DNA of 64,000 nt from Clostridium chromiireducens (GCF_002029255.1 NZ_MZGT01000001.1:62001-126000), one strand, 5' to 3'. Positions 9,365-18,696 are shown, counted from the stretch's first letter. Program-made: numbers and translations. The notes: generated from the letters alone by a model not told the origin.

Positions 9365-10174
9365 ATGAAAATAGGAAGTAAGGAATTTAAAATAGGAGAA
9401 AGAACATATATTATGGGAATATTAAATTTTACGCCAGACTCTTTTTCAGATGGAGGAAAATTTAATGATATGGAGATAGCTATAGCTCACGTTAAAAAGA
9501 TGATAGAAGATGGAGCAGACATAATAGATATTGGCGGGGAATCTACAAGACCTAATCATGCTCCAGTAGATGAGGAAGAGGAGATATGTAGGGTTATTCC
9601 TATAATAAGGGCTGTAAGAGAAAAGTTTGATATTCCTATATCTATAGATACATATAAAGCAAAGGTAGCAGAAAAGGCCTTAGAGGCAGGTGCAAACCTT
9701 ATTAATGATATCTGGGGATTTAAAATGGAAAGGGACATTGCAAAAGTAGCAGCAAAATATAATGTACCATGTTGTTTAATGCATAACAGAGATAATACAG
9801 ATTATAAAAACTTAATGGAAGAAATATTGGAGGATTTGAAAGAGAGTATAAAAATCGCTAAGGATGCTGGAGTAAAAGATGAAAATATTATTTTAGACCC
9901 AGGCATAGGCTTTGGAAAAACTTATGAGCAGAATTTAGAAACTATGAATAATCTAGAGAAACTTAAGAAGTTAGGATATCCTATATTGCTTGGAACATCG
10001 AGAAAATCAATGATAGGATTAACTTTAGATTTACCAGTGGAAGAAAGAGTAGAAGGTACAGTGGCCACAACCGTTATCGGTATAATGAAAGATGCTTGTG
10101 ACTTTGTAAGAGTCCATGATGTACTTGAAAATTTTAGAGCGGCAAAAATGACTGATGTAATTGTAAGAAGATAG
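9365..10174 (+). CDS. folP: Dihydropteroate synthase
   Basis: 269 residues, normal for the family. It joins p-aminobenzoate to hydroxymethyl-dihydropterin pyrophosphate, giving dihydropteroate. Both signature motifs are present: ILNFTPDSFSDGG (19-31) and DIGGESTRP (55-63); DPGIGFGKT and LLGTSRKS mark the later substrate loops. AAGAGGAG lies upstream of the ATG. It is the second gene of the folate operon, 12 bases before folB-folK. Confidence 0.95.
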   Translation: MKIGSKEFKIGERTYIMGILNFTPDSFSDGGKFNDMEIAIAHVKKMIEDGADIIDIGGESTRPNHAPVDEEEEICRVIPIIRAVREKFDIPISIDTYKAKVAEKALEAGANLINDIWGFKMERDIAKVAAKYNVPCCLMHNRDNTDYKNLMEEILEDLKESIKIAKDAGVKDENIILDPGIGFGKTYEQNLETMNNLEKLKKLGYPILLGTSRKSMIGLTLDLPVEERVEGTVATTVIGIMKDACDFVRVHDVLENFRAAKMTDVIVRR

Positions 10175-10186
10175 GATGGATGAATT

Positions 10187-11008
10187 TTGGATAAAATGTA
10201 TATAAGAGATTTAGAGTTGTTTGGTTTTCATGGAGTATTTGAAGCGGAGAAAAAATTGGGTCAAAAATTCATCTTGTCCTTTGAATTGGATTTAGATTTA
10301 AAAACTGCCGGTAGGACTGGGGATTTGACTAAGTCAGTTCACTATGGTGAATTGTGCGAGAAAATTGAGGCGGAATTTATCAGGGAAAATTATGACCTTA
10401 TAGAAACAGTAGCTTTAAATTTGGCAGACTTTATTCTTAATGAGTATAACGTAATTAGTGGGGCCAAGGTTTTCTTGAAAAAGCCTTGGGCGCCTATTAA
10501 AAAGCATCTAGATACAGTGGAGATAATGGTTGAGAGAAGGAGACATAGGGCATATATAGGCTTAGGCTCAAATGTCGGAGATAAAGAAAAGTATCTAGAA
10601 GAAGCAATAGAAAAAATATCAAGTGAAAATAATATTAATTTAAGGAAAAAATCATCATTTATTATTACAAAACCATGGGGATATTTAGATCAAGAAGATT
10701 TTCTGAACGCAGTTATAGAAATAGATACAATATTAGAAGCAGATGAACTTATGGACTTGTTACTTAAATTCGAGGAAGAATTAAATAGAGAAAGAGTCAT
10801 AAAGTGGGGGCCTAGAACGATTGACTTAGATATTATTATGTATGATGAAATAATTTCTTCTAATGAAAAAGTAATTTTGCCACATCCAAGAATGCATGAA
10901 AGAGAGTTCGTATTGAGGCCTTTAAATGAGATAGCACCATATTTGATGCATCCTGTACTTAATAAGAGGATATTTACATTATTGGAAGAATTAAATACAG
11001 ATAATTAG
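10187..11008 (+). CDS. folBK: Fused dihydroneopterin aldolase / HPPK (FolB-FolK)
   Basis: 273 residues holding two enzymes in series. Residues 1-118 are FolB (YIRDLELFGFHGVFEAE, then the late KPWAPIK), which converts dihydroneopterin to hydroxymethyl-dihydropterin. Residues 120-273 are FolK, with YIGLGSNVGDK, KWGPRTIDLDIIMYD and LPHPRMHEREFVLRPL, which adds pyrophosphate from ATP. The start is TTG at 10187, with GGATGG seven bases upstream, and gives the family's usual MDK start. The product feeds directly to FolP encoded upstream. Such fusions are known in clostridia. Confidence 0.93.
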   Translation: MDKMYIRDLELFGFHGVFEAEKKLGQKFILSFELDLDLKTAGRTGDLTKSVHYGELCEKIEAEFIRENYDLIETVALNLADFILNEYNVISGAKVFLKKPWAPIKKHLDTVEIMVERRRHRAYIGLGSNVGDKEKYLEEAIEKISSENNINLRKKSSFIITKPWGYLDQEDFLNAVIEIDTILEADELMDLLLKFEEELNRERVIKWGPRTIDLDIIMYDEIISSNEKVILPHPRMHEREFVLRPLNEIAPYLMHPVLNKRIFTLLEELNTDN

Positions 11009-11050
11009 TCAATAATAGAAATAGCTTATAGTTAAGGTATGGAGGGGTTT

Positions 11051-11887
11051 ATGAGAAGTTCATTAAAATTTACTAATAAATTAAGCATGTTATCTGAAAT
11101 GGAGTGTGAATCTAAATTTCAAATATTGCAGTACGAAAATTTGGATGGAGCCACTGATGTTCAATCTGCTTTAGGGCTTAATATAATGAAAGAAAGTGGA
11201 ATAAAATTAAAGCAGATAAGAATAATACTAGAAGATAGCTCAGTGAGGCTTGAGCCAGGTTCACTAAGCTATATGAAAGGAACTATAGAGGTAAGAAGTA
11301 AACAAGGCGGATTATTAGGGTTTGGTAAAAAGATAATATCAAGTAAATTAACTGGAGAAACTGTAGTTAGACCTACGTATAGCGGAACAGGCGAGATATT
11401 TCTAGAACCTTCTTTTGGACATTTTGCATTAATAGAGTTAGAAGATGATGAAATTATAATAAGTGATAATATGTTTTATGCATGTGAAGAAGGGATAGAG
11501 GTAAGTGCCGCGATGCAGAAGAATGTATCATCTGCTCTTTTAGGTAACGAAGGACTATACCAAACCAGATTAGACGGTAGTGGTATTGTTGTCCTCAAAA
11601 TCCCAGTTCCAGAGACTGAAATATTTAAATGCATATTAATAAATGATACCTTAAAGGTTGATGGAAATTTAGCTATTTTAAGAACAGGAAATATTGAATT
11701 TTCAGTGGAGAAATCATCTAAATCTATTATTGGAACAGCTGTAAGTGGCGAGGGAATAGTTAATGTGTATAGAGGAACAGGAGAGGTTTGGCTTATGCCA
11801 ACTAGATATATATACAAAGATTTGTGTATAAATGAAACTAACAGATTAAGAGCAATAAAATATCAAGTTGATGAGGAAGATGATTAG
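11051..11887 (+). CDS. AIM24 family protein
   Basis: The start is the ATG at 11051 behind GGAGGGG (an ATG at 11039 precedes that site). The 278-residue product shows the AIM24 beta-rich fold: LEPGSLSYMKGTIEV near 75, a glycine-rich GLLGFGKKIISSKLTGE segment, GEIFLEPSFGHF, and a second half repeating GTGEVWLMPTRYIY. The bacterial members have no settled function; the yeast member is mitochondrial. It follows the folate genes by 42 bases and may be cotranscribed with them. Two hairpins follow. Confidence 0.75.
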   Translation: MRSSLKFTNKLSMLSEMECESKFQILQYENLDGATDVQSALGLNIMKESGIKLKQIRIILEDSSVRLEPGSLSYMKGTIEVRSKQGGLLGFGKKIISSKLTGETVVRPTYSGTGEIFLEPSFGHFALIELEDDEIIISDNMFYACEEGIEVSAAMQKNVSSALLGNEGLYQTRLDGSGIVVLKIPVPETEIFKCILINDTLKVDGNLAILRTGNIEFSVEKSSKSIIGTAVSGEGIVNVYRGTGEVWLMPTRYIYKDLCINETNRLRAIKYQVDEEDD

Positions 11888-11895
11888 TCTAAACG

Positions 11896-11977
11896 TAACG
11901 TTTGTAAGTTTCAAACGTTATTATAATGTAAATCAGCCTATTTATAAAAGAAGTCTTATAAATAGGCTGATTATTTT
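11896..11977. terminator. Tandem bidirectional terminators between AIM24 gene and acyltransferase operon
   Basis: First hairpin: TAACGTTTG (11896-11904) against CAAACGTTA (11912-11920). Second: AATCAGCCTATTTATAA (11931-11947) against TTATAAATAGGCTGATT (11956-11972), followed by ATTTTAT. They lie between convergent transcription units and can serve both. Confidence 0.8.
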
Positions 11978-12015
11978 ATAGACATAATTCACATATATGA
12001 AATACTTGGTGTAAT

Positions 12016-12984
12016 CTATTTGGTCCTATGATCGACCAATTTATAATGATTATTTAGAAAATTTGCTAAGTCTATGCTAACTTTATTTGCACCATAAATA
12101 TTAGTATGACCAGGATTATTCATATCTTCTTTAAAATTAAATTTTATCTGTTTCATTTTATTTTTATCAGAATAATTTATGAATGGGATATTATTATTTT
12201 TTGCTATTACAGATACCTTATTGTACATGGATGCATCATCTTTATACCAGAAGTTATCATCATTGCTACTATAATCATAAGGTGCATTTATTAATACTAA
12301 TTGAAAACCTCTTTCTTTGGACAACTCCATAAATTTATATAAATATTCTAAAGTTTTGTGAGGTATTTCTCCAATTTCATCGCTATATTGTTCTGAAGCT
12401 ATATCTTTTCCATACTTATTATCTCCAGCCTCGAAGCCAGCGGCTTCCTGATTAGCATATAGATTAACATTAAAATCTGATTGAGTTAAGCTGGCCCATC
12501 TATTTTTATATTTTAGAATTGGAAATAAATAATATAGTCTTTGTTCTCTAGGGGTACAATCCATTATTGCATCTATCTTATTTTCTGATAATCTCATGTT
12601 ATCAAGAACATTTCTTATATATCCTTCCTCGCCATATTCATTAGTTAGGCCTAAGTAATATATATCCAAAACTACAATTTTTGTCTCGGGGTGAGTTTTT
12701 AATGCTTCTTTAAGTAAATAGTATGTAACATCTATAGGTTGACCTCCGGTACCATAGTTAAAACTGGTTATACCATAATTATTAAATAGAACCTGTGGAT
12801 CAATCATGCCGTTCATATGGCTAGAACCAAGCAATAGAACATCATATTGATGAGATTTATCATACCAGCCTTGATATAACTTTGCGGCGTGACCAGGTCG
12901 AACTAGGATAGAACTAAGCCAATGTAATGAAATGAGAATAATAGATAATAGTATAATTGACTTTAGTAAGAAATTTTTAATCAT
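12016..12984 (-). CDS. SGNH-like (DUF1574/AlgJ-type) accessory protein of the acyltransferase
   Basis: The start at 12984 has AGGAGTG five bases upstream. 322 residues: an N-terminal membrane anchor (about 5-23), then a mainly extracellular domain opening with VLLLGSSHMNGMIDP, the GDSxH-like block of SGNH acyl-hydrolases or acyltransferases, and ending with a GHTNIYGANKVS segment that supplies the D/N-x-x-H-like block. It lies 10 bases downstream of the AlgI-like gene. In comparable pairs the MBOAT protein brings an acyl group across the membrane and the SGNH protein transfers it to a surface polymer. The polymer here is not identified. Confidence 0.7.
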   Translation of the reverse strand: MIKNFLLKSIILLSIILISLHWLSSILVRPGHAAKLYQGWYDKSHQYDVLLLGSSHMNGMIDPQVLFNNYGITSFNYGTGGQPIDVTYYLLKEALKTHPETKIVVLDIYYLGLTNEYGEEGYIRNVLDNMRLSENKIDAIMDCTPREQRLYYLFPILKYKNRWASLTQSDFNVNLYANQEAAGFEAGDNKYGKDIASEQYSDEIGEIPHKTLEYLYKFMELSKERGFQLVLINAPYDYSSNDDNFWYKDDASMYNKVSVIAKNNNIPFINYSDKNKMKQIKFNFKEDMNNPGHTNIYGANKVSIDLANFLNNHYKLVDHRTK

Positions 12985-12994
12985 AGCTACACTC

Positions 12995-14482
12995 CTAGAA
13001 TTGAAAATAGATAAATTGTTGCTCACTATATTGGAATCCATATACCCCGAATACAACTATTGCCAATACTGTAGTTACGTAAACAGTCCATCTAAACAAC
13101 AAATTTTGAGCAGATAACATATTTATTATGTTTGATCTTGTTTCTAAAATGTTAACAATTAATATAATTACAATACCTATTATACTCATAAAGAATTCTT
13201 TTGAATTAAGTCCTAGATCATATAATGAACCGTCTGCAAGGATCCAAGGATTAAATACAAATAAATTATTAAGCAGTATTTTTATATCGATAAATGAATT
13301 TGCCCTGAAAAACATCCATGCAAAGTCTACCAAAATAAATGTGATAATTACTTGCAATAACTTATAGCTAAAAACATCGGTTCTTATATTAAACTTTTTT
13401 ATTACATAGTTTTTTACCGGCATAATCAAATTACCAACGACTTGATAGATTCCATGAAGTAATCCCCATATTATGAATGTAATTGATGCTCCATGCCATA
13501 ATCCGCTAATTAAAAAGACAATAACAATATTTATGTATGTTCTAACTTTCCCTTTTCTATTACCACCTAAAGGTATATACAAATAATCTCTAAACCAATC
13601 ACCTAAGGTAATATGCCATCTCTTCCAAAATTCCTTAATGGATTTTGAAAAATAAGGTTGCCTAAAATTAGTTGTAAGGTTAAAACCCATAACATTAGCA
13701 GCACCTATAGCTATATCTGAATAAGCAGAAAAGTCAGAATATATCTGGAAGGCGTAGAATATTGTAGCTATGATAATTTGAAAGCCGAAGTAATCATTTG
13801 GAGAATTATATACAGTGTTAACTAATATAGCTAATCTATCAGCAACAAATATTTTCTTAAAAAATCCCCATAACATTCTGATTAAACTATTTTTAACCCT
13901 TTCGTGATCAAAGTTGTATGTTTGATTAAATTGGTGAAGTAAATCCTTAGATTTTTCTATAGGTCCAGCGACTAATTGAGGAAAGAATGAAACAAAAAGA
14001 GCATATTTACCTAAGTTTCTTTCGCAAGGTATGTCACCCCTATATACATCTACAGTATAACTTAAAGCCTGAAATGTATAAAAGGATATACCAATTGGTA
14101 AAAGTATATCAAATATAGGTGGACTGAAATTAACTTTATAAAAGCTGCTAGTTGTAATTATTAAGCCAGAGAAAAAATTATAATATTTAAAGAAAAATAA
14201 TATTCCCAAATTTATTATGAAGCTTAGAAATAGCCAAAAATTCTTTAGTTGTTTTGAGACCTGCTTATCTTTTATTGAATTACTACTATCAATCAGTAAT
14301 CCGCTTAAATATGTGACCATGGTAGAGAAAGCTAATAAAATTGAGTATTTTGGATTCCATGACATATAAAAGTAATAACTAGAAAGTAGTAACCATATCC
14401 ATCTTGTTTTTCTAGGAATAATAAAGTAAGTAAGAACAACCACTGGGAAAAATATAAAAAAGTGTATGGAATTAAAAGACAT
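12995..14482 (-). CDS. AlgI-like MBOAT O-acyltransferase
   Basis: 495 residues, a typical AlgI/PatA-length polytopic membrane protein with about ten hydrophobic segments. The family residues are visible: WKRWH with H290, WFRDYLYIPLGGNRKG, and the catalytic histidine H330 in ISGLWHGAS. MBOAT proteins of this branch acetylate exopolysaccharide, cellulose or peptidoglycan. AAGGAGG precedes the ATG. It forms a two-gene operon with the SGNH-like gene, read away from the divergent TrpR-like regulator. DltB is also an MBOAT protein, but no dltA/C/D genes are here. Confidence 0.85.
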   Translation of the reverse strand: MSFNSIHFFIFFPVVVLTYFIIPRKTRWIWLLLSSYYFYMSWNPKYSILLAFSTMVTYLSGLLIDSSNSIKDKQVSKQLKNFWLFLSFIINLGILFFFKYYNFFSGLIITTSSFYKVNFSPPIFDILLPIGISFYTFQALSYTVDVYRGDIPCERNLGKYALFVSFFPQLVAGPIEKSKDLLHQFNQTYNFDHERVKNSLIRMLWGFFKKIFVADRLAILVNTVYNSPNDYFGFQIIIATIFYAFQIYSDFSAYSDIAIGAANVMGFNLTTNFRQPYFSKSIKEFWKRWHITLGDWFRDYLYIPLGGNRKGKVRTYINIVIVFLISGLWHGASITFIIWGLLHGIYQVVGNLIMPVKNYVIKKFNIRTDVFSYKLLQVIITFILVDFAWMFFRANSFIDIKILLNNLFVFNPWILADGSLYDLGLNSKEFFMSIIGIVIILIVNILETRSNIINMLSAQNLLFRWTVYVTTVLAIVVFGVYGFQYSEQQFIYFQF

Positions 14483-14656
14483 ATTGTTCCTCCTTGTGAA
14501 TTATAAATACAAAACTATGTATTATATGATAACGGTTGTTTTTTATTTTTATCAATACAATTATTCCCAATAATGACAAATGATAAACAAAGTAATGGCA
14601 AAAAGTGATATTTTTTACAAATAAACAAATAGAATTAATGCTTTCGCATATTAAAG

Positions 14657-14685
14657 TTGTAAAGGAGACTTTGGATGGGTATAAT
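14657..14685 (+). promoter_or_regulatory. Promoter of the TrpR-like gene
   Basis: TTGTAA (14657-14662), 17 bases, TATAAT (14680-14685), about 33 bases before the GTG start. Confidence 0.6.
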
Positions 14686-14718
14686 TAAATAGAAACGATT
14701 ATGCAATGAGGTGATAAA

Positions 14719-15027
14719 GTGAGTTCTTTAGAGTCAAAGATTAAGAGTAAAGAATTAGACTTGTTTTTTAAAGCAATTTTGGAACTTAAAGATATAGATG
14801 AATGTTATATGTTTTTTGAAGATGTTGCAACTATAAATGAGGTTAAATCATTAGCCCAGAGACTACATGTAGCAAAGCTTCTTAAATATAAAAAGACTTA
14901 TTCAGAGATAGCAGAGATTACGGGTGCAAGCACTGCGACTATAAGTAGAGTAAATAGATGTTTAAATTATGGAAGTGACGGTTATAATTTAGTTTTAGAA
15001 AGATTGAAAGAGGAAGATATTGATTAA
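14719..15027 (+). CDS. YerC/YecD-type TrpR-like DNA-binding protein
   Basis: 102 residues starting with GTG behind GAGGTGA. The protein is a small helical regulator of the Trp repressor superfamily, with LAQRLHVAKLL followed by the helix-turn-helix KTYSEIAEITGASTATISRVNRCL (about 59-82). YerC-family proteins are common in Firmicutes but their targets are generally unproven. It is divergent from the acyltransferase operon and upstream of glmM, with 212 bases between. Confidence 0.85.
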   Translation: MSSLESKIKSKELDLFFKAILELKDIDECYMFFEDVATINEVKSLAQRLHVAKLLKYKKTYSEIAEITGASTATISRVNRCLNYGSDGYNLVLERLKEEDID

Positions 15028-15239
15028 TATGTTGAGGATTACTTTTACATATTATACAATAAATAATCATTGTTAAATGTTAAAATTTAATAATACAGAA
15101 GATTGTAAATAGCAATTAAAAATATTATACTATTTAAGGTGATAAATAGACTAAAGTCATAAAAAGTAGTAGCTTTTATCATTATCAAAAATATTATAGT
15201 AATAAGTGGCTATAATGAATAAAAAAGTGAGGTAAAATT

Positions 15240-16586
15240 ATGGGTAGAATGTTTGGAACTGATGGCGTTAGAGGAGTTGCAAATGCTGAATTAACAGCGA
15301 TGACTGCGTATAACCTTGGTAGAGCTGGAGCATATATATTGACAGAAGGTGCTCATAAGCCTAAGATATTGGTTGCAAAGGATACAAGAATATCTGGGGA
15401 TATGTTGGAATCGGCATTAATAGCAGGAATATTATCAGTTGGAGCTGAGGCAGTAGTTCTTGGAGTGGTGCCAACACCAGCAGTTGCATATTTAACAAGG
15501 AAATATGGAGCTGATGCAGGTGTTATGATTTCTGCGTCACATAATCCAGTAGAATATAATGGTATAAAGTTCTTTAATGATAAAGGATACAAGCTTTCTG
15601 ATGAGTTAGAAGATGACATCCAAAGAGTTATTGAAAGTAATTTTGAGGGCGTACCAAGCCCAATAGGTACAGATTTAGGAAGAGAAACAATTGAAATATC
15701 TGCTTTAGATGAGTATATAGAATTCGCAAAAAGTACAATACCTTATAACCTAAAAGGGTTAAAAGTAGCTTTAGATTGTGCAAACGGAGCTGCTTATAAG
15801 TCATCAGTAAAGGCGTTTAGAGAATTAGGTGCTGATGTATTTGTAATTAATGATAATCCAGATGGAACAAATATTAATGAAAATTGTGGGTCAACACATC
15901 CTGAAGAGTTAATGGAGTACGTTGTAAGAAAGGGATGCGACTTAGGATTTGCCTTTGATGGCGATGCTGATAGATGCTTAGCTGTGGATGAAAAAGGTAA
16001 TCTAATAAATGGTGATTTTATATTAATGTTATGTGCTAAGTACTTAAAAGAGCTTGGAAAGTTAAAAGATGATACTTTAGTTGTAACTGTAATGAGTAAT
16101 CTTGGATTAGATATTGCTAGTAAAAGAGAAGGAATAAATCTTGTTAAAACTAGTGTTGGCGATAGATATGTTTTAGAAGAAATGGTTAAAGAGAAGTATG
16201 TTCTTGGTGGGGAGCAATCTGGTCACGTAATATTTTTAGATTATAATTCAACTGGAGATGGCTTAGTTACTGCGCTTCAAATTGCAAATATAGTTAAGAA
16301 AAAAGAAACACCGCTATCAGAATTATGTACTGTAATGAAGGAATTGCCACAAGTATTAGCTAATGCAACAATTCCTAATGATAAGAAAGATTTATATTTA
16401 ACTGATGCTGAAATACAAGAAGAAATTAAGAAAATTGAAGACGCATTAAATGGTGTTGGAAGAGTGCTTATAAGACCATCCGGAACAGAACCACTAGTTA
16501 GAGTAATGCTAGAAGGGGAAGATCAAACGGAAATAGATAAAATGGCGCATAATTTAGCTAATTTAATTGAAAAGAAATATAATTAG
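15240..16586 (+). CDS. glmM: Phosphoglucosamine mutase
   Basis: 448 residues, full length. It converts glucosamine-6-phosphate to glucosamine-1-phosphate, on the way to UDP-GlcNAc and peptidoglycan. S100 in [13 protein letters not shown] is the phosphoserine, [10 protein letters not shown] is the metal loop, GGEQSGHV the sugar loop and [12 protein letters not shown] the phosphate-binding loop. GTGAGG precedes the ATG. glmS, whose product it uses, is in this window 39 kb downstream; cdaA-cdaR, its usual operon partners, are upstream but separate. A strong terminator follows. Confidence 0.95.
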   Translation: MGRMFGTDGVRGVANAELTAMTAYNLGRAGAYILTEGAHKPKILVAKDTRISGDMLESALIAGILSVGAEAVVLGVVPTPAVAYLTRKYGADAGVMISASHNPVEYNGIKFFNDKGYKLSDELEDDIQRVIESNFEGVPSPIGTDLGRETIEISALDEYIEFAKSTIPYNLKGLKVALDCANGAAYKSSVKAFRELGADVFVINDNPDGTNINENCGSTHPEELMEYVVRKGCDLGFAFDGDADRCLAVDEKGNLINGDFILMLCAKYLKELGKLKDDTLVVTVMSNLGLDIASKREGINLVKTSVGDRYVLEEMVKEKYVLGGEQSGHVIFLDYNSTGDGLVTALQIANIVKKKETPLSELCTVMKELPQVLANATIPNDKKDLYLTDAEIQEEIKKIEDALNGVGRVLIRPSGTEPLVRVMLEGEDQTEIDKMAHNLANLIEKKYN

Positions 16587-16604
16587 TTTATTATATATTA
16601 ATAA

Positions 16605-16640
16605 GAGAGGAATCCTTCCTATAAAGAAGGATTCCTCTTT
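16605..16640 (+). terminator. Terminator after glmM
   Basis: AGAGGAATCCTTC pairs with GAAGGATTCCTCT around a short loop, ending in TTTGT. Confidence 0.9.
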
Positions 16641-16660
16641 GTAATTATTCACTGATAATT

Positions 16661-16695
16661 AGGAGAAAATATGTAAGGTTACATAGTTTTCTATT
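16661..16695. repeat. Imperfect palindrome, copy B (after glmM)
   Basis: AGGAGAAAATATGTAA (16661-16676) pairs with TTACATAGTTTTCT (16679-16692) almost without a loop; weaker outer pairing of TAATTATT and AATATAATTA continues on both sides. The GGAGA-AAT arm resembles the other copies, but the similarity is short. Confidence 0.4.
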
Positions 16696-16752
16696 ATGAA
16701 ATATAATTATATAATTATTGTAGATATTAATAATTGATACTTTTTCTAGAGA

Positions 16753-16817
16753 ATTACCTGCTAAATATTTCATTTTGGCAGGTAATGAACACTTATAATG
16801 TTTAAATTATAAGTGTT
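16753..16817 (+). other. Two adjacent hairpins in the leader of the GDSL hydrolase gene
   Basis: ATTACCTGC (16753-16761) pairs with GCAGGTAAT (16778-16786); one base later AACACTTATAAT (16788-16799) pairs with ATTATAAGTGTT (16806-16817), followed by TTC. The second resembles a terminator with a poor T run. Together they could form an attenuator or stabilise a 5' end; I recognise no known riboswitch. Confidence 0.45.
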
Positions 16818-16871
16818 TTCATATGCTAGATGAACCTAAAATAATCGTTTTTAATTCAAAGGAGGATTAAT

Positions 16872-17570
16872 ATGAGAAAAATAATAGATCCGGGGCTTTT
16901 TTCAAAGCAAGTTGCTGCAGATACTAAAAGAGGAGAATTTAACTTTAAAAATGCTGTTATAGTAGAAAACGATGTCAAAGTAGATTTCGTGTTTATTGGA
17001 GATTCTATAACTGATTTTTGGGAGATAAATGCATACTTAGGTGGAAGTAATAAAATGGTTATAAATAGAGGAATAGGAGGGGACACAACAGAGTTTGTTT
17101 TAAAAAGATTTGATGCGGATGTGGTTCAGCTAAAGCCAAAACATTGTATACTTATGATTGGTATTAATGATGCGTGGGATTTAGAAGATGATCCATGGAC
17201 TCAGAAAAAAGGAATAGATATAGAGGATGTGATTTCACGAGCTTACTGCAATATTTATGAAATGATTAAAAAGGCAAAAGAGAATAATATTAATTTAATC
17301 CTCTGCTCTATACTGCCCACAAATATGGAATTTACAAATAAAAACAAAGAAAGAAATAGTTATGTTTTAGGAGTTAATAAAAAATTAAAGGCAGTTTCCA
17401 ATAAGGAAGAATTAATATATGTGAATTACTACTCAGCTTTTGTGGAAAATGGACAAACTTATGTTAAAGATGGACTTACAGCGGAAGGACTGCATCCTAA
17501 TACTAAAGGATACAACATAATGATAGAGGTCTTAAGAAATACATTATTAGAAAATGATATTATATTATAA
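16872..17570 (+). CDS. SGNH/GDSL-family hydrolase
   Basis: 232 residues. The nucleophile block is FIGDSITDFW (S45), the glycine block NRGIGGDT, the GxND block MIGINDAW and the terminal D-x-x-H block GLHPNTKGY, so all four SGNH blocks are present. Family members are esterases, lipases or carbohydrate acetyl-esterases. No signal peptide is seen, so it should be cytoplasmic. AAAGGAGG lies upstream of the ATG. It stands alone; the substrate is unknown. Confidence 0.85.
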   Translation: MRKIIDPGLFSKQVAADTKRGEFNFKNAVIVENDVKVDFVFIGDSITDFWEINAYLGGSNKMVINRGIGGDTTEFVLKRFDADVVQLKPKHCILMIGINDAWDLEDDPWTQKKGIDIEDVISRAYCNIYEMIKKAKENNINLILCSILPTNMEFTNKNKERNSYVLGVNKKLKAVSNKEELIYVNYYSAFVENGQTYVKDGLTAEGLHPNTKGYNIMIEVLRNTLLENDIIL

Positions 17571-17722
17571 TAAGCCATAAGAAAATAATATTATAATACC
17601 AACTTTAAAAGAAATTATCAAATAATTGAATTAAATCTCTCGTGTATAACAAGTGCTTAATAAGGGGATAAATAAAATAGATTAATATACAAATTATATG
17701 TATGAAAGAGGAGGTAATTTAT

Positions 17723-18148
17723 ATGAAAAAAGAGCCTTATAATGAGTACTTATTAGTATTTCCAAGTGGAAACTGCAAGGGATTTAATGATATAGAGGGA
17801 GCCAAGGCATACATAAATAACTATTATGAAAGAAGACTAGATAATGTTTTTCATAAAGATGGTTATAACGATGCAACAGAAATTGGAGGAGATGAATATA
17901 GATATAATGTATTTACGCAACTAGGTGCAGAAGAAGGAGCTAAATGCGAGATATATAAAACAGGGGCATTTATTAAAGAAATCGATAAAGAATTAATTTT
18001 TGAGGATGATAAGGAAGAAATAATCTCTAAATTGTGTGAAGCAAAAATAAATTTCAATATATATGATTATAGTTTAGATACAGTTCTTGCTAATATTCAA
18101 GAGGTTGAGTATATGGAGGATTTTGGAACTCATGTTGGAAAGTTTTAG
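17723..18148 (+). CDS. Hypothetical protein
   Basis: The ATG at 17723 has GAGGAGGT seven bases upstream, so the earlier ATG at 17702 is not the start. 141 residues, acidic, no signal peptide or membrane segment. The start EYLLVFPSGNCKGF and later a CEIYKTGAF strand suggest a small alpha/beta domain. I do not recognise the family. It lies between the GDSL hydrolase gene and the branched-chain leader, with its own ribosome site and intergenic DNA on both sides. Confidence 0.6.
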   Translation: MKKEPYNEYLLVFPSGNCKGFNDIEGAKAYINNYYERRLDNVFHKDGYNDATEIGGDEYRYNVFTQLGAEEGAKCEIYKTGAFIKEIDKELIFEDDKEEIISKLCEAKINFNIYDYSLDTVLANIQEVEYMEDFGTHVGKF

Positions 18149-18356
18149 ATAATAAATGCAAGTATTTACAAAAGTGTTCTAAAAATAGGCATGTTTAAAT
18201 TATCAATTAATGATAACTAAACAATTCATATAGTTAAATAAAATATTAATTAATTATTAAATTGGTAAAATAATTAGTGATTAAATAATAAATAATCAAT
18301 TTGCCTGTGAGATTTAAGGATAAAAAAACAATAATGAAAAATATATTATGAACATG

Positions 18357-18385
18357 TTGACAATAGCAAAAACGAAGAGTAAAAT
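18357..18385 (+). promoter_or_regulatory. Promoter of the branched-chain amino acid operon
   Basis: TTGACA (18357-18362), 17-base spacer, TAAAAT (18380-18385). It lies just upstream of the T-box-like leader, so the transcript would carry about 300 untranslated bases. The AT-rich stretch 18149-18350 before it shows no gene. Confidence 0.75.
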
Positions 18386-18424
18386 CTACTCTAACAGGAA
18401 AATTTAATAGGTCCTTTAGTTATT

Positions 18425-18690
18425 AAATGCTGAGATGGAGACAATTGTTTAGCAGACAAGTTGCAGAGAGTCGATGGATGGTGTGAATCGATACTTTAGC
18501 TTTAGAATTATCGCTCCTGAGCAGAATCCAGAAAGAGAAAGAAGTTTCTTGAGTAAAAGATATCCGGTGTGCATCCGTTATATGCAAGGGTTTGTTAGAA
18601 CCTAGTGATATTATATAAGGCGGAATATTATCCCACTTCTTATGATTCATATCATTAAGGGTGGATTTTTTTAACCATTTTTAAGGGGGG
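18425..18690 (+). ncRNA. T-box-like leader of the ilv-leu operon
   Basis: Stem I signatures are clear: the distal AGAGAG (18465-18470), TCGAT paired with ATCGA, and GGTGTGAA (18480-18487). The conserved TGAG (18518-18521) follows a likely specifier ATC (18510-18512), an isoleucine codon, which suits the operon. A terminator stem follows: TCCCACTTCTTATGAT (18631-18646) against ATCATTAAGGGTGGA (18651-18665) and a run of T. The usual 14-base T-box antiterminator sequence (AGGGTGGnACCGCG) is not found upstream of this terminator; the nearest match is AAGGCGGAAT at 18618. The specifier is an inference from spacing and context. Confidence 0.72.
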
Positions 18691-18696
18691 AAGACA

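Noticed and set aside
12932..13367. Two plus-strand frames over the acyltransferase operon
   Set aside because: Antisense to well-supported membrane protein genes; AT-rich membrane coding regions often give such frames.
18171..18350. AT-rich stretch before the ilv promoter as a repeat array or CRISPR
   Set aside because: No regular spacing or conserved repeat; only scattered TTAAT-type low complexity.
18423..18650. Open frame of 75 codons on the minus strand in the ilv leader
   Set aside because: It lies entirely in the structured T-box-like RNA; no ribosome site, and the conserved stem I text explains the sequence.
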